Below, piece after piece: positions 5,553 to 9,748 of a stretch of DNA of 9,748 nucleotides. The notes under the pieces were generated by a model that saw only the letters and a list, made by a program, of their open reading frames with translations, ran no database searches and was not told where the DNA came from. The DNA is from Woeseiaceae bacterium. GTDB lineage: Bacteria; Acidobacteriota; Vicinamibacteria; Vicinamibacterales; UBA823. The DNA lies in contig NZSH01000064.1 in assembly GCA_002696705.1 (NCBI GenBank), positions 1 through 9,748 on the forward strand, written 5' to 3'. Made by a program: the position numbers and the translations under genes. How positions within the stretch are numbered: position 1 is the first letter of the stretch; each line of letters starts with the position of its first letter.

Positions 5553-6404
5553 CTATGGTGATTGCGTGACTTGCTCGAGAAGTAATTTCGCTTCGGTGCT
5601 TTCAGTCGAAGCGGGTTCAGAGGCAATGGCCATTTCTAGGTACATGCGAGCTGACGCATGATCTTCAGTAGCCAGTGCCACCCGTCCAAGTTTTAATAGC
5701 GGCTTGCTCCAGGCCAGGTCCGTATTATGAGCTTTCCAATACCAGCCCTGCGCTTCCTCGGTCATGCCAACAGCGAGACGAATGTCGCCAAAGTTGCAGT
5801 AGACTTCACGAGCAATTGATGAATCGAGATCGTTTCCAAGAATCATTTGGTACGCTATTTGTGCTTCTTCGTAACTTTCATTCTGGAAATATGCGTTTCC
5901 TAATTTCAGGTTGACCATTGTTAATGCAGGAGCTATTTCAATAATCTCTTGATAAAGGTGAATGGCATCTTCATAGCGATGCTCCACTTCTGCCGATTCT
6001 GCGGCCTGCAACTTTTCTTGCACGTCACCGATTTCTAGTCCCGTTAGGGCACCGATACCGAAGCCTACAGCACCACGGGCAAGCACGAATTTGAGTGGCC
6101 GGTTCCGAACGTATTCTCGAACCCGAACTAATTGCTGTGAAGGGGTAAAACCAGGCGCTCGAACCGTGAATGCCCACGGTCCACCGTTTAGTGTAATGAA
6201 TCCGAAGAACCCTTTTTCGTCGGTTGTTGACGTGAAGGATCTAGCCGTGTTTTCGGCGCTAACCGTTGCGCCTTGAATTGGCTCCTCGGTTTCATTTAAT
6301 ACCGTTCCGACAATTCTTGCCTGAGCTAGCGTCGATATAGTGAGGGCGCTATACCAGAGCGTGATAACCAAGAATTTCAACGGCACCCGTGATACTTGTT
6401 GCAT
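5553..6404 (-). CDS. Exported protein with carboxypeptidase-regulatory-like and TPR domains
   Basis: This is a 283-residue protein. The N-terminus (FLVITLWYSALTISTLAQA, residues 11-29) is a Sec signal peptide with likely cleavage after AQA, placing the protein outside the inner membrane. Residues about 30-109 form a CarboxypepD_reg-like beta-sandwich: IVGTVLNETEEPIQGATVSA opens it, followed by the TDEKGFFGF turn. Residues about 130-275 carry three to four TPR-type helical pairs (AEVEHRYEDAIHLYQEII, VNLKLGNAYFQNESYEEA, CNFGDIRLAVGMTEEAQGWY, KLGRVALATEDHASARMY), likely a protein-binding scaffold. A small hydrophobic stretch GAVGFGIGALTG (111-122) joins the two parts. This architecture is common in Acidobacteriota. 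The hydrolase gene follows closely in the same direction. The exact function is not known. Confidence 0.82.
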   Translation of the reverse strand: MQQVSRVPLKFLVITLWYSALTISTLAQARIVGTVLNETEEPIQGATVSAENTARSFTSTTDEKGFFGFITLNGGPWAFTVRAPGFTPSQQLVRVREYVRNRPLKFVLARGAVGFGIGALTGLEIGDVQEKLQAAESAEVEHRYEDAIHLYQEIIEIAPALTMVNLKLGNAYFQNESYEEAQIAYQMILGNDLDSSIAREVYCNFGDIRLAVGMTEEAQGWYWKAHNTDLAWSKPLLKLGRVALATEDHASARMYLEMAIASEPASTESTEAKLLLEQVTQSP

Positions 6405-6532
6405 AAAATTGCTAAAGATGGCGATTAGTTGCCTTAGTCGAGCACCTTACCAGTATGCAATGAACGATTATTCTGCAAGTATAATCCAGAAGCTTAGTGA
6501 CGGCTTGTGGAACTAGTCGGAACGGACACGAT
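6405..6532. promoter_or_regulatory. Divergent promoter region between the TPR gene and the NamZ fusion gene
   Basis: These 128 bases separate two divergent genes. A perfect TATAAT (6480-6485) on the plus strand is a strong -10 candidate for the fusion gene, but the base sequence 16-18 bases upstream is a poor -35. No confident promoter was found for the minus-strand gene; TTGCAG to TACTGG with 17 bases is weak. Confidence 0.45.
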
Positions 6533-8962
6533 ATGCCTACGACATCAAATTACTCATTGCGCCGAAGACATACGTCACTGGTGCTACTCATTGGATTCAT
6601 CTTTTTACTGACTGGCCGCTCGACGGTCTTGGCGCAGGAAGCGACACCGCCATTCGATACAGAAAAATTATCCAGTGTGGATCGATTAATCACGCAGGCG
6701 ATTGATGACGGGGAATTGCCTGGTGCAGTCGTGGTAGTGGGTTACGGTGACCAGATTGTGTATCAAAAGGCTTTTGGAAGTCGTGTCGTGAGTCAAGGTC
6801 AAGGCCTTGAGGAGATGACAGTCGATACCATTTTTGACCTAGCGTCCTTAACCAAGGTGGTTGCAACTACTACAAGCATCATGATGCTTGTTGAGATGGG
6901 CGAGATCAGGCTCCGCGATAGGGTGGCTACTTTTATTCCAGAGTTTGCTCGATATGGAAAAGAAAACGTTACGATTCATCACCTGCTGACCCATATGTCT
7001 GGATTACGTCCCGACCTCGATTTAAATCGTTCGTGGCGGGGGTCCGATGTCGCCATTCAGTTGGCGACTGAAGAGATTCTTTTGGCATCACCGGGCACCA
7101 AATTTATTTATAGTGACATCAATTTTTTTTTACTAGGTGAGGTTGTACGGCGAGTCAGCGAGATGCCTCTCGATGAATTCGCACAAACGAAAGTGTTCGA
7201 ACCGTTGGGGATGTCCGACACGATGTTTCGACCACCTCGGTCGATGCACCCACGTATTGCTCCCACGGAGTCTTGTACGATGTACGGCTGGCCGTGCGGT
7301 GGTGACGGAGCAACAATGTTACGCGGTATCGTACATGACCCAACTTCGCGGCGTATGGGCGGGGTGGCCGGACATGCTGGGTTGTTCAGCACGGTGTCGG
7401 ACTTGGTGCGGTTTTGTCGCATGTTGCTCGCAGGTGGTTCAATCGAGGGGGTTAGTATTTTCTCGCCACTAACAGTTGCAACCATGACATCAGTTTCAAC
7501 ACCGGCGACTGAACCAAATCGACGTGGTCTCGGATGGGACATTGACTCAGTATTTTCGTCAAATCGAGGCGAATTCTTTTCGATTGGATCGTTTGGTCAC
7601 ACTGGATTTACTGGAACTTCGCTTTGGATTGATCCTCGGACCAAAACCTTCGTAGTGTTTCTGTCGAGCCGGCTCCATCCGGATGGTACAGGTAACGTCG
7701 TTGCTCTGAGAGCTAAGGTGGCGACCGCTGTAGCGGCTGCGATCACCGATATTCCTGAGCTTGACGTTAAAGTCACCGAATTGATTGGTGCGGATTTCGG
7801 TCCTGTTGGCGAAATTCCAAGATTTCCCCAGTCACCGGTACTAAATGGTGTTGATGTGCTTCGGGCGAGTGACTTTGACCAGTTAAAGGACAAGCGAGTC
7901 GGATTACTGACGAACCATACTGGCTTGGCTCTTGATGGAGCTGCCACAGCTGACCTGTTATGGCAAGCGGAAGGCGTTGAACTGGTGTCACTTTTTAGCC
8001 CCGAACACGGTATCCGAGGTGTGCAGGACTCCGCTGTACCTTCAAGTCGTGACGAAGCGACAGGTGTACCCATTTATTCACTCTACGGTGACACTCGACG
8101 GCCAACCTTAGCAATGCTTGAAGGTCTCGACGTACTGGTTGTTGATCTTCAGGATGTTGGTGCTCGCTTCTATACCTATATGTCAACGATGGCCTATGTA
8201 ATGGAAGCTGGCGCAAAGCACGGTGTATCTGTCATGGTGCTTGATCGTCCAAATCCCATTAACGGCACACAAATTGAAGGCCCGATCCAAGATCCAGAGG
8301 CGCGTGGCTTTACCGGTTATTTTCCAATGCCGATTCGCCACGGTTTGACGCTTGGAGAACTTGCGCAATTGTTCAATGTCGAATTATCGATCGGTGCCGA
8401 CCTAACAGTGGTGGCCATGGAAGGTTGGCTCAGAGATGCTTGGTTCGAGGCCACTACACAACGATGGGTTAACCCTTCACCTAATATGCGAAATCTCATT
8501 CAGGCATCGCTCTATGCTGGAATTGGTGCGATTGAAGGTACGAACATTTCTGTTGGACGTGGCACGGACACTCCCTTTGAACAGATCGGGGCACCCTGGA
8601 TTGATGGGCTGGCGCTGGCCAAACGAATGAATGAACGTATGCTGCCTGGTGTTGGGTTTTATCCGGTGTCATTTGTTCCAAATAGCAGTAAATATGTCGG
8701 CGAGCGATGTGAAGGCGTCTTTATCTTAGTGCTTGATCGCCAGTTGCTTAGGCCAGTTCGGGTTGGGCTGGAATTGGCCTCTGCGCTGCAGGAGTTGTAC
8801 GGATCGCAATTTGATCTAGATGCTGCTGCACGTCTCTTCGGGTCCCGTGACGTACTTGCTCAAATTAAGGCGGGTGAGGATCCTGGCACCATTATCGCCC
8901 AGTGGGCGCCTGATGAGGATCGTTGGCGACTTCTCCGCGCTCCTTACCTACTCTATTACTAG
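6533..8962 (+). CDS. Exported fusion of a class C beta-lactamase-like serine hydrolase (AmiE-like) and a NamZ-family (DUF1343, GH171) exo-N-acetylmuramidase
   Basis: The 809-residue chain has a signal peptide (RRRH then SLVLLIGFIFLLTG, cleavage near VLA-QE at 34). Residues about 40-420 are a serine hydrolase of the beta-lactamase/PBP4* family: SLTK gives Ser105 and Lys108, YSD begins at Tyr193, and the KTG-equivalent HTG begins at His356. Residues about 438-809 form a DUF1343 domain: NGVDVL, VGLLTNHTG, the FSPEHGIRG block (E491, H492), VVDLQDVGARFYTY, DRPNPI, HGLTLGEL, and SPNMRN further on. NamZ of B. subtilis releases MurNAc from the non-reducing end of peptidoglycan fragments, and AmiE removes peptides from MurNAc; this fusion would do both outside the cytoplasm, an inference. 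ATG 6533 is preferred to the in-frame GTG 6497 because it gives a normal signal peptide. A run of nine T lies at about 7123-7131. Its stop is two bases from the stop of the convergent DUF420 gene. Confidence 0.88.
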   Translation: MPTTSNYSLRRRHTSLVLLIGFIFLLTGRSTVLAQEATPPFDTEKLSSVDRLITQAIDDGELPGAVVVVGYGDQIVYQKAFGSRVVSQGQGLEEMTVDTIFDLASLTKVVATTTSIMMLVEMGEIRLRDRVATFIPEFARYGKENVTIHHLLTHMSGLRPDLDLNRSWRGSDVAIQLATEEILLASPGTKFIYSDINFFLLGEVVRRVSEMPLDEFAQTKVFEPLGMSDTMFRPPRSMHPRIAPTESCTMYGWPCGGDGATMLRGIVHDPTSRRMGGVAGHAGLFSTVSDLVRFCRMLLAGGSIEGVSIFSPLTVATMTSVSTPATEPNRRGLGWDIDSVFSSNRGEFFSIGSFGHTGFTGTSLWIDPRTKTFVVFLSSRLHPDGTGNVVALRAKVATAVAAAITDIPELDVKVTELIGADFGPVGEIPRFPQSPVLNGVDVLRASDFDQLKDKRVGLLTNHTGLALDGAATADLLWQAEGVELVSLFSPEHGIRGVQDSAVPSSRDEATGVPIYSLYGDTRRPTLAMLEGLDVLVVDLQDVGARFYTYMSTMAYVMEAGAKHGVSVMVLDRPNPINGTQIEGPIQDPEARGFTGYFPMPIRHGLTLGELAQLFNVELSIGADLTVVAMEGWLRDAWFEATTQRWVNPSPNMRNLIQASLYAGIGAIEGTNISVGRGTDTPFEQIGAPWIDGLALAKRMNERMLPGVGFYPVSFVPNSSKYVGERCEGVFILVLDRQLLRPVRVGLELASALQELYGSQFDLDAAARLFGSRDVLAQIKAGEDPGTIIAQWAPDEDRWRLLRAPYLLYY

Positions 8963-8964
8963 TT

Positions 8965-9381
8965 TTAAAGTTGATAGAGCATCAGGTAAACAATGACCCC
9001 AGTGACTGATACATACAACCAGATAGGAAGCGTCCACCGCGCAATTGCTACATGACGTTCGTCCTGTTTTCGCAGTCCTCGGACCACAGTGATTAACGCC
9101 AGTGGGAGGACGGTGACTGCCAAAATGACGTGTGAAATAAGAATCGAAAAATACACAATGCGAAGAACGCCCACACCCTGAAACGGCTGTGAGCCTATGT
9201 TGAAGTGGTAGACGAGGTATGAAGTTAGGAACAGTGTGGAAGTAAAACACGCTAGTCCCATGCAAAACTTATGACGCGTGATCTGTCGTTGCCGAATCAT
9301 GGCATAACCTGTGACCAGTAACATGGTGGAAAGACCGTTAAGTGATGCATTGACGGCTGGCAAGTCTGAAATTTCAAGCAT
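8965..9381 (-). CDS. DUF420 membrane protein (CtaM/YozB-like)
   Basis: This 138-residue integral membrane protein has four predicted transmembrane helices at about residues 11-29, 40-59, 73-100 and 116-135. Sequence blocks typical of DUF420 are LPAVNASLNGLS (7-18), TSYLVYHFNIGSQPFQG (53-69), VYFSILISHVILA (76-88) and ERHVAIARWTLPIWLYVSVTG (108-128). Four conserved histidines (H37, H59, H84, H110) suggest haem or metal contact. CtaM of Staphylococcus aureus, in this family, is needed for an active haem-copper oxidase, so a role in cytochrome oxidase assembly is likely. ATG 9381 is preferred over GTG 9408 because GAGG lies eight bases before it. The gene follows the ABC-2 permease gene by 49 bases, or 22 if GTG is used, in a likely operon. 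Confidence 0.87.
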   Translation of the reverse strand: MLEISDLPAVNASLNGLSTMLLVTGYAMIRQRQITRHKFCMGLACFTSTLFLTSYLVYHFNIGSQPFQGVGVLRIVYFSILISHVILAVTVLPLALITVVRGLRKQDERHVAIARWTLPIWLYVSVTGVIVYLMLYQL

Positions 9382-9430
9382 GCGAATACCCTCACCGATT
9401 AAAAACACTGCTGATTAGAAGTCGTGTGTC

Positions 9431-9748
9431 CTAATTTAATTTCTTAGTCTGCACTGAAACTGCACCAGCTATAAGCATCGCAATGCCAAAAGCTGTGAGT
9501 ACCAATAGTGACGTTGCTAGTGATGGCCCTGTTCCGCTGGCGCCCTCAGCTAACACGGACCGGACTGCTGAGACGCCATAGGTCATTGGATTGACCAACA
9601 TAATATTCTGAATCCACTTGGAGGCGCCGGATGCTGGAAACACCGCGCCGGATAGAAGCCACATTGGGACGAGTAGTAAATTCATGACAGCGTGAAAACC
9701 TTGCGTCGAATCTAGCCACCATGCCAGCACGAAGCCTAGGCCAGTCAG
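9431..9748 (-). CDS. ABC-2 type transporter permease, C-terminal part (runs off right edge)
   Basis: The reverse strand is open from the window edge to the TAA at 9431, giving the last 105 residues. It shows hydrophobic segments (about the first 45 residues and LVLTAFGIAMLIAGAV near the end). It also carries the ABC-2 family signature FPASGASKWIQNIMLVNPMTYGVSAVR, where the NP-TYG-R pattern is diagnostic of DrrB/NodJ-like permeases. This subunit forms the membrane channel of an exporter whose ATPase should be encoded upstream, outside the window. Next to DUF420, it resembles ABC-2 systems found in cytochrome oxidase maturation clusters of Acidobacteriota and related phyla; the cargo is unknown. 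The end QTKKLN is the natural C-terminus. Confidence 0.85.
   Translation of the reverse strand: MTGLGFVLAWWLDSTQGFHAVMNLLLVPMWLLSGAVFPASGASKWIQNIMLVNPMTYGVSAVRSVLAEGASGTGPSLATSLLVLTAFGIAMLIAGAVSVQTKKLN

Noticed and set aside
7108..8073. Minus-strand open frames of 144 and 158 codons
   Set aside because: Both are antisense to the conserved serine-hydrolase and DUF1343 domains; Ser/Thr/Pro-rich translations are typical of shadows.

Overview
The window looks like chromosomal DNA of a moderate-GC (roughly 48-50%, estimated by eye) bacterium. The mix of families suggests Acidobacteriota or a close relative: a long-form ThyX-like protein, a DUF1684 lipoprotein, a secreted CarboxypepD_reg plus TPR protein, a serine hydrolase/DUF1343 fusion, and DUF420 beside an ABC-2 permease. 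That taxonomic guess is inference; no rRNA or tRNA is present to test it. No CRISPR array, insertion sequence, phage gene or RNA gene was seen.

Layout. Positions 1-648 (minus) hold the N-terminal 216 codons of a ThyX-like protein that runs off the left edge. A plus-strand series follows: a hot-dog acyl-CoA thioesterase (755-1216), a very small selenoprotein (1248-1463), a metallo-beta-lactamase-fold hydrolase (1603-2421) and an M20 dipeptidase (2491-3870). Then come three minus-strand genes: a DUF1684 lipoprotein (3945-4592), and an alpha/beta hydrolase (4749-5516) lying just downstream of a secreted TPR protein (5553-6404). Diverging from these is an 809-residue secreted enzyme (6533-8962) that joins a class C beta-lactamase-like domain to a NamZ/DUF1343 domain. 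The right edge (minus) holds DUF420 (8965-9381) and the C-terminal end of an ABC-2 permease (9431-9748), a pairing that resembles cytochrome oxidase assembly clusters.

The main discovery is the 1248-1463 gene. A standard ORF search misses it because it contains two in-frame TGA codons. Read as selenocysteine, they give a complete 71-residue glutaredoxin-like protein with U10-P-Y-T near the N-terminus and U69-K-V-stop at the C-terminus. It has a good ribosome binding site and a TAA stop. Each TGA is followed by a hairpin whose apical loop begins exactly 22 nt after the A of the TGA, and both hairpins use CTGCC/GGCAG arms. The second loop is GGTC, the core of the E. coli-type SECIS loop, and this second hairpin lies past the stop codon. 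This predicts that the genome carries selA, selB, selC and selD outside the window.

The second point of interest is the fusion at 6533-8962. It combines in one exported chain two activities that Bacillus subtilis encodes as separate neighbouring genes (amiE and namZ) in its peptidoglycan-recycling cluster. The remaining genes are ordinary housekeeping or accessory hydrolases, with no clear pathway linking all of them.
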